Assembly (NCBI GenBank): GCA_036517115.1
Contig: DATDYB010000023.1
Span: 1 to 64,000 of the forward strand
DNA: 64,000 nt
Direction of reading: 5' to 3'
Source of the DNA: DATDYB01 sp036517115
GTDB lineage: Bacteria > Patescibacteriota > Minisyncoccia > Phycocordibacterales > PALSA-1337
Both the position numbers and the translations under genes were made by a program. Each line of letters opens with the position of its first letter. Position 1 is the stretch's first letter. Below, in pieces: positions 25,043-37,600 of the stretch. The notes beneath the pieces are model-generated. The model saw only the letters and a program-made list of their open reading frames with translations. It did no database searches and was not told the DNA's origin.

Positions 25043-25172
25043 ACCGCATAATTAAGCGTAACCACTACCCAAAAAAGAGACTACGCAGCGCGGCCGGCGC
25101 GGAGTCCAAGGAAATTTTTCACCAGAAAAATTATCCGGTCTCTTTTTTGGGTAGTGGCGGAGCTTATGCGGT
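25043..25172. repeat. branched inverted-repeat element with a 20-bp perfect stem
   Basis: The outer arms are ACCGCATAA (25043-25051) and TTATGCGGT (25164-25172). The main arms 25062-25081 and 25138-25157 are perfectly complementary over 20 bp. Inside are a GC-rich hairpin (25087-25100) and AATTTTTC-ACCA-GAAAAATT (25113-25132). It forms a three-way junction between two surface-protein genes. Confidence 0.8.
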
Positions 25173-25227
25173 GAGTGGCATCCGTGGATATCAACAGTCA
25201 AATAGCCTCAATGCATTGTATACTGTA

Positions 25228-25233
25228 TACAAT
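25228..25233 (+). promoter_or_regulatory. -10 box of the 25240 gene
   Basis: TACAAT, 6 nt before ATG 25240. The -35 is weak. Predicted leaderless. Confidence 0.55.
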
Positions 25234-25239
25234 CTGTGT

Positions 25240-25611
25240 ATGAAAAAGTCGCATGTAACTCTTGCTATCGTTGTGGTTGTGATGTTAGTCGCTGTATTTG
25301 TGTGGAAAAAAAACGAAGAGAGGCAAGCGCTCATTCTATCCAACCCTCCGGTTGAGCAACTTCTTTTTATCAAAAAAATTGGTGGAGAATTTACGTTGGA
25401 GCAAAAGCAAACAATTGAGGAATTTAAAGCTAAGCTTTTGGTGCGGGCGGGGCTTGGAGTAACACTCACCGAGAATGAAAAAGGGATTTTTACCGCGGTC
25501 ATGTTTGACCAGGCGGCGGTTTTCCCGAACGGCGGAACAGTGGTGAACCAATCGGTCTTGAAATTTAGCACGGAAGAAATTGACCTCATTTCCAGTGCGC
25601 TTAAAAAGTAA
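25240..25611 (+). CDS. small membrane-anchored protein
   Basis: A 123-residue protein with an N-terminal membrane segment (VTLAIVVVVMLVAVFVW, about 5-21), then a soluble, mostly helical domain with no recognised motif. The frame is open to 25147, but a -10 box 6 nt upstream supports ATG 25240. Its stop codon directly abuts the first ATG of the 4010-residue gene (TAAATG), so it may drive that gene by translational coupling. It parallels the small anchor protein that follows the other giant gene. Confidence 0.65.
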   Translation: MKKSHVTLAIVVVVMLVAVFVWKKNEERQALILSNPPVEQLLFIKKIGGEFTLEQKQTIEEFKAKLLVRAGLGVTLTENEKGIFTAVMFDQAAVFPNGGTVVNQSVLKFSTEEIDLISSALKK

Positions 25612-28600
25612 ATGATTTATCATAGAGAAACAATAACTGGTTCAATGGGGAAAAAGGTTAGAATCGAGCGTCTTTGTGTCTACATAGTTGCAGTTTTATC
25701 GCTGTTCTCCTTTTTCTTTGCGTCCAATGCGGTCGAAGCTTATGTGCCCGGCGATACTATTACCCACGGCACCTCCCATTCATACAACAACTCGACCTAC
25801 AGTATATATGGGTCATATTATGTGGGAGTCGCTATACACAAGAACGGGTCGGTTTGCGACCAACAATATGGAAACGTATACGGGTCGAACGCGAACCCGC
25901 CGGGTCCCGCTTCGATTTCCGCGTCATGTTCTCAAGTCGCAGGTCCCGTCGGTACCACGTACACGTTTAAAAATTTTCTGCTCTTCAACGGGAGCTGGTC
26001 GTCAACAGGCGAGACCACATATACCGTTGTAGCCCCGACCTGTACCACTTTCACCTACTCGGGTTGGGGGGCGTGTCAGTCAGACAACACACAGACAAGA
26101 ACAGTAACCGGGAGCTCTCCTGCAGGTTGCACCGGCGGGTCTCCGGTAACCTCACAATCCTGTACATTTTCTGCGCCGGCATGCAACTACACCTATTCAA
26201 ATTGGGGAGCCTGCCAACCCAATGGTACGCAGACACGAACAGTAAATTCTACATCCCCGTCGGGATGTGCAGGGACACCCGCAACATCCCAGTCTTGTAC
26301 GTATGTTGCGGCGGTCGCATCCGCAGGCCTTTCTCTCGCCACGCCCTCCTCAATGCCTGTGCCATACAACTCGGCTGCGACACTCGCTGTTTCGTCTCAA
26401 AACGCATCCAACTGTAATTTGTCCGGCGGAGGACAGACATGGAGTAATGTCACAGGAAATGTCGGTGCAGGAAACGTGGGGGTGGGTAACCTCACCACGG
26501 ACACAGCATTTTCTGTCAACTGTACCCCTAATGCTAATACTACGGGTACACCATCGAATAGTCTTACGGTTACTGTCGCTGCGCAGGTGATTAATTACAC
26601 TATTTCTTCCGCCGCAGGTACTGGAGGCACGCGGTCGTGTACCGGTTGTGGAACTGTATCCTCAGGGTCTCAAGTCAGCGTGACTGCCTCGCCTAACACC
26701 AACTATCAATTTTCAAGCTGGAGTTGGTCGGGTACGAATAACCCTTGTTCCTCTGCTGGGAGCACCTGTACATGGAATGCGGCGCAAAGCGGCACACTTA
26801 CCGCAAACTTTACGGCAGTGCCTTCTTTTGGCACCCCCTCATTTTCATCGGTATGTAACAACCAGGTTACTCCCAATGACTGCTCCACTCCGATCATCGA
26901 CGGATCAACGGTAACCTACTCAGGTTCGGTCACCAACTCTGGAGGGGCGGCGGGAACATGGAATGGAACCGTTGAGGTAAGGGATGGTAACAGCGGCACT
27001 GTCTACACCAACTGGATTTCGGGAGTCTCTGCCACAGTTGCGGCTAACACCACAGCAACGTTAAGTGGTACACATAGCAACGATGCTACATTCGGCGCTG
27101 GGCCTTGGCAATTTAGATTTTGTCAGAGCGGTGGTAGTTGTTCTCCATGGAGCGGTAACTATTATTTCACCAAGGGATACAGCATCAGTACCACCGCATC
27201 TCCGAGTGCGGGTGGGTCAATAGCCTGTTCGGTAGGGGGAACTACGGTGCCCTGCAGCAACACTTTTCAATCAGGGACAGAGGTGGCACTCACCGCTTCT
27301 ACCGCGGCTAACTACCAGTTTTCAAACTGGTCAGGTGATTGTTCAGGATCGTCTTGTTTGCTTACCATGAACGGGAATAGGAGTGTTACTGCAAATTTCA
27401 GCAGTTTTAACTACAGGATCGATCCTCCTGCTGCGCAGACTATCACCCAAGGAAAGACGATCTATGTTTATGTACCTACAACATTAACAGGGGGAAACAC
27501 CGAGGGAGTTACTCTCACACTCTCAAATCTTCAAAATGGTGTTAGTTATACTGTGGATCCTGTCGGCGCTCTTAACCCGTCGGTGACCAGAGTTTTTGCA
27601 ATTACGGCCGCTGGAAATGCCACCGTCGAGACAAGAACTGTTACGATAACCGGCAGTCCTCTCGGTAGAACCACGACATTCAGTCTTAGTGTGTTAGCGC
27701 CGACGGTGAGTGCGACACTTACCGCGAGAAATGCTGCCGGTACAGCGGTCACTGCCGCGCAAACAGGCGAGACCCTGAACTTCACAACCTCGGTTTTGGG
27801 AACGGCTGGAGGGACCGCCACGTACTCAGGACACACCTGTGGTTCAGGAGCCAATTTATTTAATGTAAGCGACGGTTCATTTTCGTGCACCTATACCAGC
27901 GCTAGCAACAAGACTGCAAGCATAACAGTCACGAAACAAGGGGTATCTGCTACTGCTACCAAAGTTATTTCCGTGACGGCACCACCAAACACACTCATTA
28001 TTCAGAGTGTTGTTATTGATGGAGCAGTAATAACACCGACAACCGGAGCAAGTATGGAGATGTACGACGGTACGTATAACGGAATATATCCAACGGAAAA
28101 AACGTTCACGAGTACCACCGGCACCATCACCAACACCATTCAAGCTCCCTCAAAATTGAACGGAAACTCCTTTCTTTCTTGGTCAGGGTGTGACAGCACT
28201 CGATCGAGACAGCGATGTGACGTGACAGTCGCTAATGGCGCGACTAAGACTATCAACGCGCAGTATGTCACCGCCTCCTATTATCGTCCGAACTTCACGG
28301 TAAGCGGTGTAGTAGTGAATGGTGATAAATACAAGGGAACTTCGACATATGTAGACTATACCATCAACGACCATAACGTGACGATTGTTGGTACGATCAC
28401 CAACTCAGGTTCGACTGAGGCTCCTGATCAAGCGGCATATGTATCATTTGAATATAGCACCAATGGTGGAGCAAGTTATACTGCCATGGGCGCAGCGTAT
28501 CCAGCGATAAAGGAGCAAGGTGGCTCAACGATTCCTGCCTCATTTCCTAGGGGCGCACAGCAAAGAGTGTACGCTGTATTAGATGTTCCTCCGGGTGCCT

Positions 28601-31600
28601 ATACTCTACGTATCTGTGTGGATTCGGCCAACAGTATTCCTGAAACTAACGACAGCGACAATTGCTCGGGAGGGACGGCGATCGTTGTCTCCACTCCCTC
28701 GGCTCCACCGACCGTTCAGTCTTGTTTTGCCTCATTCGTCAACACTAATACCGCTGAATCGAATCGTGACGTTCGAACAAGTGGAAACGTCGGGATATCA
28801 GGAAATTGTTCCACTGATTACTTCCAAGGGATGACGGTCACGGGTACAGCTTATGCATCTGATCTAGGGGCTGGAGTTCCCGTACTCGATCTTTATGGCT
28901 GGTTTGGATGGAGAGATTTTGGTACGGATCCAACTAACGGCGGCAACGGCGTATGGAGAGATACGGGGCCAGTGAGTACTAGTGCACAGTATTCTGTTCG
29001 AGAGGCAAATGGAGCATGTCAAAACAGCAGTGGCTGGCCAAGTGGGGATGGTATCGGATTCGGTCCGATTAACGTGTCTGCGGGATACAGCAACTCTTTT
29101 ACGTACGCTTCGTACCTCGGATGTCTTCAAAATGATCCTTGGCAAAGAACACATGTTAATTTCGGGACCTACGGTGTTCCTTGGGGGATCTATAATTACG
29201 GAGTAACTAACACTTTCAGTGGTACATACTATTGTTATGTGCATCTGAACTCTGTATACGATGTTCCAAGTGATACTTTTAAAACACCAGTTTTAATGCG
29301 GGGAGATCCGAAAAGCTTTAACCTCTCAACCCGCGCTGAAAGCTGCTACAGTATTCCTCGGGGTGCGCTTGATGACGATTATTATCAGGAATCATGCGGA
29401 AATAGTAAGTATACTGATTCTGTTACATTTAGCTGTCCGGGATATACCGCAACTCCTGTGCAGAGCACATCTAATCCTTTACCACTTCCGAATACTCCTA
29501 TCCTCAAACGACATACCTTGAATGTTAAAAGTACTTTCGGTACCGAATCAAGTCAGGGTGTGTTCATTACTCAGGTGGGCAGTGCGTACGCATTGAAGAC
29601 AGATGGAACTCTTACTTCCTCTGTGGTAGTGCCGATGGAAGGAGGGAATTTTGGAGGGACTACCGACTACTCTAAGACCACTGAGCGTAACTTTAGAGTT
29701 ACTCTCAAGGCACCCTTCACACACCCTTCAAGAGGAGGTTCGTTTATCGCGTGGAGTGGATGTGATTCACTTGCCACATCGGGCGACGCCCCTGCAGGAG
29801 TTAGTAATAATCAATGTACGATCGATTTTAAATATTCTAATTCAGGCGGTATTTCGAGAACCATAACAGCAAACTATTTTGTTGCAGTTCCTGCTCAGCC
29901 GATCATAAGTGTAGGACCAGGGTCGTGCGGGGCGAATGTAAATATTTCATGGAGCGCAGCCGCAGGGGCAACAACCTACAAATTGCACCGTTCAACGAAT
30001 GGGTTGGGTGGTCCATTTAATCAACTTCCGATTGGTATCCCTACTACGGTAACAAGTGTGTACCCAGATTCAAAGCTTAATGCCACCACTCCGCTTTCAC
30101 CAAATACGGAGTATTGGTACCAGTTGGAGGCGGTGAATACGGGAGGTAGCTCGTTCTCGCCGATCACTTCAGGGCTGTCTTCCAAGAACTGTTTCGACTT
30201 CGGCCTCACCAACGGAGGCAACAAGACGACAGTAGCGGGAACAAATCCTGTAGACAACACACTCACCGCTTCACTTACACCTGAAGCAGTTGGCGCAACA
30301 ACACAAGTCGTTAACCTCACCATGGGGTCACTACCAGCTGGAGTAACTCACGTATTCCTTAAGGGCGGTGTGGCTGTAACTTCGATCACTCCGAACGACA
30401 CCATTACCGTCAGGCTCAATACGACGCTCGGCACCACGCTTCCGAATACCTACGCCATCACCATTACAGGTACCAGTCCAAATCCAAAAATCCCAGGTCA
30501 GAATCTTACAAGACAGACGACATATAACCTCATTGTTACCAACCCAAGTAACATGCAGCTTTCTGTTACTAAGTCAGGTACGGGAACCGGTACGGTAAAA
30601 TCGAGCGAAGCAACACCGAAAATTAATTGTGGTAGCACCTGCTCGGCTCTCTACACATATAGCGACCAGGTGACACTTATACCTACCCCTGATGCAGGCT
30701 CAGCATTTAAACAATGGACAGGTGCGTGCAGTTGGACGGGGAGTTGCATAGTCAACATGAACGGAAACAAAGCGGTTGACGCAGAGTTTACTAAGCAGAT
30801 CGCGTCTGTTGATCTTAAGGCGGAAACATCTGACGGACCGATAATTGTCGACTATGATTTCAATCCTAAACTTACCTGGTCGTCGACGTTTGTAAACGCA
30901 AACAGCTGTAACATCACGATAGATCGGCAATCCAACAACTTTCCAAAAAATGGCCAGCCGGCGTCGATGACAGCGCCCGGTATTTCGACCGAAGCATTGA
31001 GGCAAGATGTCACCTTTACCGTAACTTGTACGAAAAATACTGGCGCAGGAGGGGGAACGGGGACTACGGTCACTGACAGTGTGGTGGTTAAGGTAAAAGT
31101 AAGAACGGGTGATGTTACACCAGTTACTCGAGCTAATTCCTGCGGAGTGATTGACGTCACTTACCAGTCGGCTGGTAATGCTACGACATACACACTCCAT
31201 CGGAACCCCGACGCGAGCGGTCTTAATCAATGGGGAAGGATTGCTGGCGGAGGAACTGAAGCTACCGGTGTAGCGTTCGGTGCACTTCCGGCCGTACATA
31301 CCGGTCTCACTGCCGGAACCTTGTATCAGTACCAGCTTCAGGCGTTTAATAAAGTCAGTGATGCATCGTCGCCAATCAGGAGCGCGACTGCATCCGCAAA
31401 CTGTTTTGATTACACTCTTTCAAACTCAGGCAATGTTGGCGTCGGTGTTACTGGAGCAGCCTCAGCTTCAGTTACAAAAACATTAGTCACTGCACCAACT
31501 CAAGCGGTAACATTGGCAGTGTCGAGTATTAAAAAACCAGATAACAGTATAGTGACCGGCTCAGGAAGTAGCCTCAGTACATCCGGTCTCACTATTGCGA

Positions 31601-34600
31601 TCAGAGACAACAATCCTTCTAATCCTACCAGTACCAGCAACATTGATGTAACAACCAACAATGCGACCCTTGGGACGTATGTTGTTACCGTCGTTGGCTC
31701 GCCGCTCGGTAAGTCAACCTCTTTCAACGTAACAGTTTCTATTGGACAGCCAACCGTAACGCTAAACACTACGACTGCAGCTTGCGGAGCAAATATTAAT
31801 CTTTCGTACGGAGGAGGGTCCGGCGCGAATTCATTTACGTTGTATCGACAAATTGATAGCAATACCTCACCGTATCCGCAACGCGCTACTGCACCCACTC
31901 TCGCCGGTTTACCTACAATTGATAAAGCCTCTGACAGTTTGATCGCCGGAAGAACATACTGGTATCAGCTTAAGGCATCAAATGGAAGCTTCGATGCCTA
32001 TTCGCCACGGGTGAGTGCGGTTGCAAGCGTGCCGTGTCCGACAATTGATTTGAAAATTAACGACAAAGACTCTGATACGGTTGCTGCTGGATCGAACGCC
32101 GCATTAAGCTGGCAATCGTTTAACGCGCCAACAGGAAGCACCTGTTTAGCTTCTTCTGTTCCAATAAGTACATTCAAGGGGGCGCGGGTGTTGACCTCGT
32201 CTTCACCGGAAAGTGTTGTGGTGGATGTCAATACGACGTATAAAATTGACTGTTTGGCACCAGGCGATTATCCTTTTTCTGACACGGCTGTTGTGACGGC
32301 CCCTGTTACTGTCACTTGTAGCGCTTTGCCGACTTCGGGTACCGCGGGAGTTACCGAAATTACGTGGACTGCCGTTCCAAAAGGTGGCACAGGAGCATAC
32401 ACCTATTCATGGTCAGGCACCGATAGCCTCACAGGAACTGCAATTTCAGTAAAGAAAACATATGGGGCAACTAGTGCCGGCTCCAAAACAGCGAGTGTGA
32501 GTGTCAACGGATTGGCGGCGGCAAACTGCAGTACACCCGTGAATATTATCGCTCCTGTGGCAACAGCCGATATTAAAGCGGACGCTTCGGATGGACCGAT
32601 TACAGTAAATTACGGAGCGACGCCGACTATTTCTTGGAGCAGCGAAGAAACCGCGACATGTTCAATTACGGCGAGTCCGGGTGTTACTGGGTTTCCTAAG
32701 AGCGGCACTTCATCCGCCGGAGTAACCTCAGGAGCACTTACGGCTGACACCACATTCAATATCTTATGTACTCCTGCTAATGGAGCAACTAATAATCCAA
32801 CTAACAGTGTTGTTGTAAAAGTTCGACCGCAGGCGCCTGACCTTACCGCTCTACCAGCAGCCTGTGGAGGAAACATCAACCTTACGTATACGGAAAGCAA
32901 CAATACGACAGGATACAAACTACACCGGAATCCATACTCAGGGAATGTAGGAACGTGGGGACAGATTGAAGGAGGGAATACAGGAATTTCAATCGCAACT
33001 CTACGAAACAACAGGGCTATCGATGTAAACCTTGCTCTCGGCGCCTCGTATCAGTATCAACTTGAAGCGGTCAATACGAATGGCAGCGCTAACTCTGCCA
33101 TTAGATCGACAAACGCTTCGGAAAAATGTTTCGACTACTCTCTTTCAAACGGAGGCAATATTTCGGTAACGGCCGGACAGTCGGTAACTAATCAGGTGAC
33201 GAGGACACTTGCTCCTGGAGTGCCGGTGAGTGCTTCGCAAGATGTGACACTTTCAGTCGGATCATTGCCTAATGGCATGAATGCACCCGATGTTACCAAT
33301 CCATCGTTTACAGCAAATCCTTTCAAGCCTACGAACACTAGTACACTGACGCTCAATACGACGCTCGGTAAAACATGTCTACCGCCGCTAGTATCCTGTA
33401 CTTATCTCGTTACCGTTACTGGGGTATCTGCAGGAATCACTAACAAAACAACGACATTTAATCTTACTGTCAATAATCCTTCGTATCTGCTCACGCTTAA
33501 TCGTTCGGGTAATGGGTCAGTATCCTCAAGTCCTGTTGGCGTCACCTGTAACACAGGATGTGCCACAACAAACGCTTCGTATCTTTACAATACCTCGGTG
33601 GTACTTACCGCTACTCCTGATTCTGGATGGGTCGTAGACACAACCAACTGGACAGGGTGCGACTCGGTTACCAGTAATCAAGGGGGGCAAACCTTCTGTA
33701 CCGTTAAAGTGACGGCGGCTAAGACTGTCGCGGTTCTTTTCACACAAGTTTCGGCAAACGTCAACCTCAAGGCCAGTGCTTCCGACGGTCCGATTACGCT
33801 CGCGTACGGCAGCGGAGCAAATCTTACCTGGACATCAAACCATATAGTGGATAATACTTGCGGAATTACCGCAATTCCTTCGGCTACTGGTTTTCCTAAA
33901 TCTTCATTGCCTCTTTCCCATTCAGGTACGAGTTATACAACCGGTAATCTTACTGTCGATACTACATTTAGGATAACCTGTACTAAAATTACAGGAGCGG
34001 GAGGAACAGACACTGACACTGTGCTCGTAAAAGTTGGACCTGAACCCGTCAGCTTCAACGCCGCAAAAGGCTCATGCGGAAGTACCATCGACCTTACGTC
34101 GTATAGCGGCGGAGCCGGAGCAACCGGCAATGCTGCCTACACACTCTATCGACAGCTCGGAGACAATCCACCGTATCCATTTGTTGAAAGCAAAGCAGCA
34201 CTTACTGGTGGAGGAGGGCTCCGTCCAGTAGACTCGGTCGGACTCACGAGTGGCTCCACCTACTTCTACCAGGTGATGTCAACTAAAGTTCACCTTGATA
34301 CCACGAGTTCATACAGCTATTCTGCTAAAAAATCAGCGGTTGCATCGGAAAAATGTTTTGACTACTCTCTCAGTAATAACGGCAATGTCACAATTGCGGT
34401 AGGTGGTAGCAGTGCAACAGCGGTTACCAAGACGCTTGTTGCGGGTGCAACAGCGCCGGTAACACTTTCGGTGACGAGCATCACTGCTCCAGGAGGAACA
34501 GTGACAACCGGTTCGGGAGTTACGCTTGCGGGTTCGGGTCTTACGGTAACGGTCGCTAACAATAATCCTTCCAATCCAGCGACTAACCCTGCAACCAACC

Positions 34601-37600
34601 CTAGCACTGTCAATGTGACCTCAACTACCAACGCTTCGGTGGGGAACTACACTGTTGTTGTAACGGGCGCACCTCTCGGAAAAACAACTTCCTTTGCAGT
34701 CACGGTGAATGCCTCTGCCCCTACTATCTCATTTACTCCGACACCGTTTGCTTGCGGTGGAAATATCAATCTGTTCTATGGAGGAGGAAACGGAGCGGCA
34801 CGATTCAGTCTTTTTAGAAAGATAGACAGCAATACTTCACCATACGATCATGTAGAAACGGTAACATCGCGTTCGGCACTTCGAACTGTCGATGCGGGTT
34901 TGATTCCGGGTAGGACCTACTATTATCAGGTCCGGGCGTGGAACGGCACTAATACCACTAACGAGGCATATTCCGTGATTCCTACTAGTGCTGTTGCTTC
35001 AGAAAAATGCTTTGACTACAGCCTCTCAAACGGCGGCAATGTTTCTGTTACTGCTGGCCAGTCGGTGACCAACACCGTGACCCGAACACTGGCTTCCGGA
35101 GTACCGGTAGGTGCTTCACAAGATGTGACACTTTCCGCGGTGTTGCCTGGAACCATGAATGCGCCGACTCCCACGTTCACACTTAACCCTTCGAAGCCAA
35201 CGAGTACGAGCAACATAACCCTTTCAACAACGCTCGGTACTACCTGTCCGCCGCCGACGGCATCATGCACCTACCTCATCACGGTAAACGGTTCGCCACT
35301 TAGTAAGAGCACAACATTCAACCTTACGGTTAACAACCCTTCCTATGCACTCACCATTACAACGTCTGGAACTGGTGAGGGATCGGTCACCACATCAGGC
35401 ATCACACCAGCTATTAGTTGCAATCGTACTAATGGAACTACAACCTCAGGCACCTGCACAGGCACATATCTTCACAACACTTTGGTAACACTTTCAGCAT
35501 CACCGGACGAAGGATCAACCTTTGATGGTTGGACGGGGGCGTGCAATAACACGGCGACATCCTGTACTGTAACAATGAGTCAGGCAAAATACGTCGACGC
35601 TAAATTCAACCAACAAAACACCAACATCTCACTTACCGCTACTACGCCGGTTGCATATGGTTCGGCGAGCTCGCTTGCCTGGTCTACCAGCAACATGCAA
35701 AATAATAAGTGTGATCTTGATGCGACGTATAATGGCACCAGTATCAGTGGATACCCTAGGAAAAATTTGGCGACGAGCGCAACCAACTACTCAAGCGGGG
35801 CACTTACACAAAATCCAGTCGTATTTGCTCTCACCTGTACACGAGTCAAGGGAACAGCTGGGCCAAACACAGCCTCTGCAACAGTTGGTGTATTGCCTGC
35901 AGTGATGACGCCCGCTCCGGTAAGCGGAACATGTGGAGGCACCATCGCTCTCACATATTCGGGAGGAACTATTGCCACATCATACAAGCTGTATCGAGGA
36001 ACAGCTGATCAAAGTCCGTACACACAACCTGCTAATCCTCCGTATACTCATATCAGAAACACGGCTCCGGGCGCGCCAGCGGACGGTAGCTTCACTACCT
36101 TGCCGGCTACCGATGCAGGGCTAACTCCTAATACTGTTTACTACTACCAGGTAGAAGCGATCAACACCGCAGGCTCATCATGGTCAGCACGACCAAGAAG
36201 CGCGACCGCATCGGACAACTGTTTCAATTATTCCTTGGGCACTACCGGCAACGTTACCTTGGCAGTAGGAAGTGGAGGCTCCACTTCGATTACTAAAACA
36301 CTTATTGCGGGAGCGACTGCGCCTGTGACACTCTCGGTAACGAGCATCACGGCACCAGGGGGGACAGTGACGAGCGGCACTACCAACACGCTTACTGGTT
36401 CTGGCATGACGGTGACAATTTCCACAACCGGTAACAACAATCCAGGAAGTCCGACTAATCCCGCAAGCAATCCAAGTACTGCAACCATCACGTCAACGAC
36501 CGCTGCACAGGTGGGTATATACACCATTGTGGTGGGTGGTGCTCCTCTCGGGAAGACTACCTCGTTTACCGTTGATGTTGGTGTTGCACAACCCGTTGTT
36601 GATGCGGTAACCACGACAGGTGCCAACGCTTGCGGCGGAAAGATTACACTTTCATACACCGGTGGTGAAGGCGCGACACTCTACCAGCTATATCGTCGAA
36701 TTAACGATGATGGTACTCCGTATCAACTTATCCAGAGTGCAGCATCACTCTCGGCACTTCGGACTACCGACACAGAATTGGAATACGAAAAAAGATACTA
36801 CTACCAAGTTCTCGCTTCGAATGGCACTAAAGAATCATATTCAGCACGACCAAAGAGTGCGCTCTCAACAGGCGAGTGTCCGCCGATCGTGAATCTTGAA
36901 ATCGAGCAGGCTGACGGTAGTTATTCAGGTAATACTACTTCTGTGGTACATGGACAAAGCCGAATGCTCCGCTGGACAACTACTAATGCATCAACCTGTG
37001 TCGCTGCGACCATTCCTAACGTGCCTTCTGGCAGTGTGTGGGGCACAAACATATCAATTCTATTACCGACAGGGAATCACACCACAGGCCCTATAACTGG
37101 AGTAGACGACGATAGCCAGCCTCCTGTTCGTGAAAAGGTGTTTAGACTTACCTGTCAGAATTCCGGTGGACTCGCGACCGAGGTCTATGACTCGGTAACA
37201 GTTACTATCACTAATATTCCAACACCCGACTTCTCCATCGTTGCCAGTCCACTAACAGGTGTTATGAATATGTATGGGCCGAAGGGGATATCAAGTGAGT
37301 TCATTATCACCGTAGAAGGACAAAATAATTTCACTCGAGACGTCGTGCTCGACCTTGAGCTTAGAACACCAAGTGACCAAAAAGAAAATAATGTGTCGTT
37401 TACGTTGGCTCCAGGGGACGAGAGACTAGTCTTCTCTGAATACTCGACTGGTGTCGGAATCAAAGTTAATGCCAGTAATGGGCTTGCTGGAGGTAAATAC
37501 AACCTCATTGTTACCCCGCTGTCGGATTGCAACGCGCAAGGACAGGGTTGTAAGAAATATGATGGAACGGGTGGTAGAGAGGATAAGACGTTAAGTCTCC

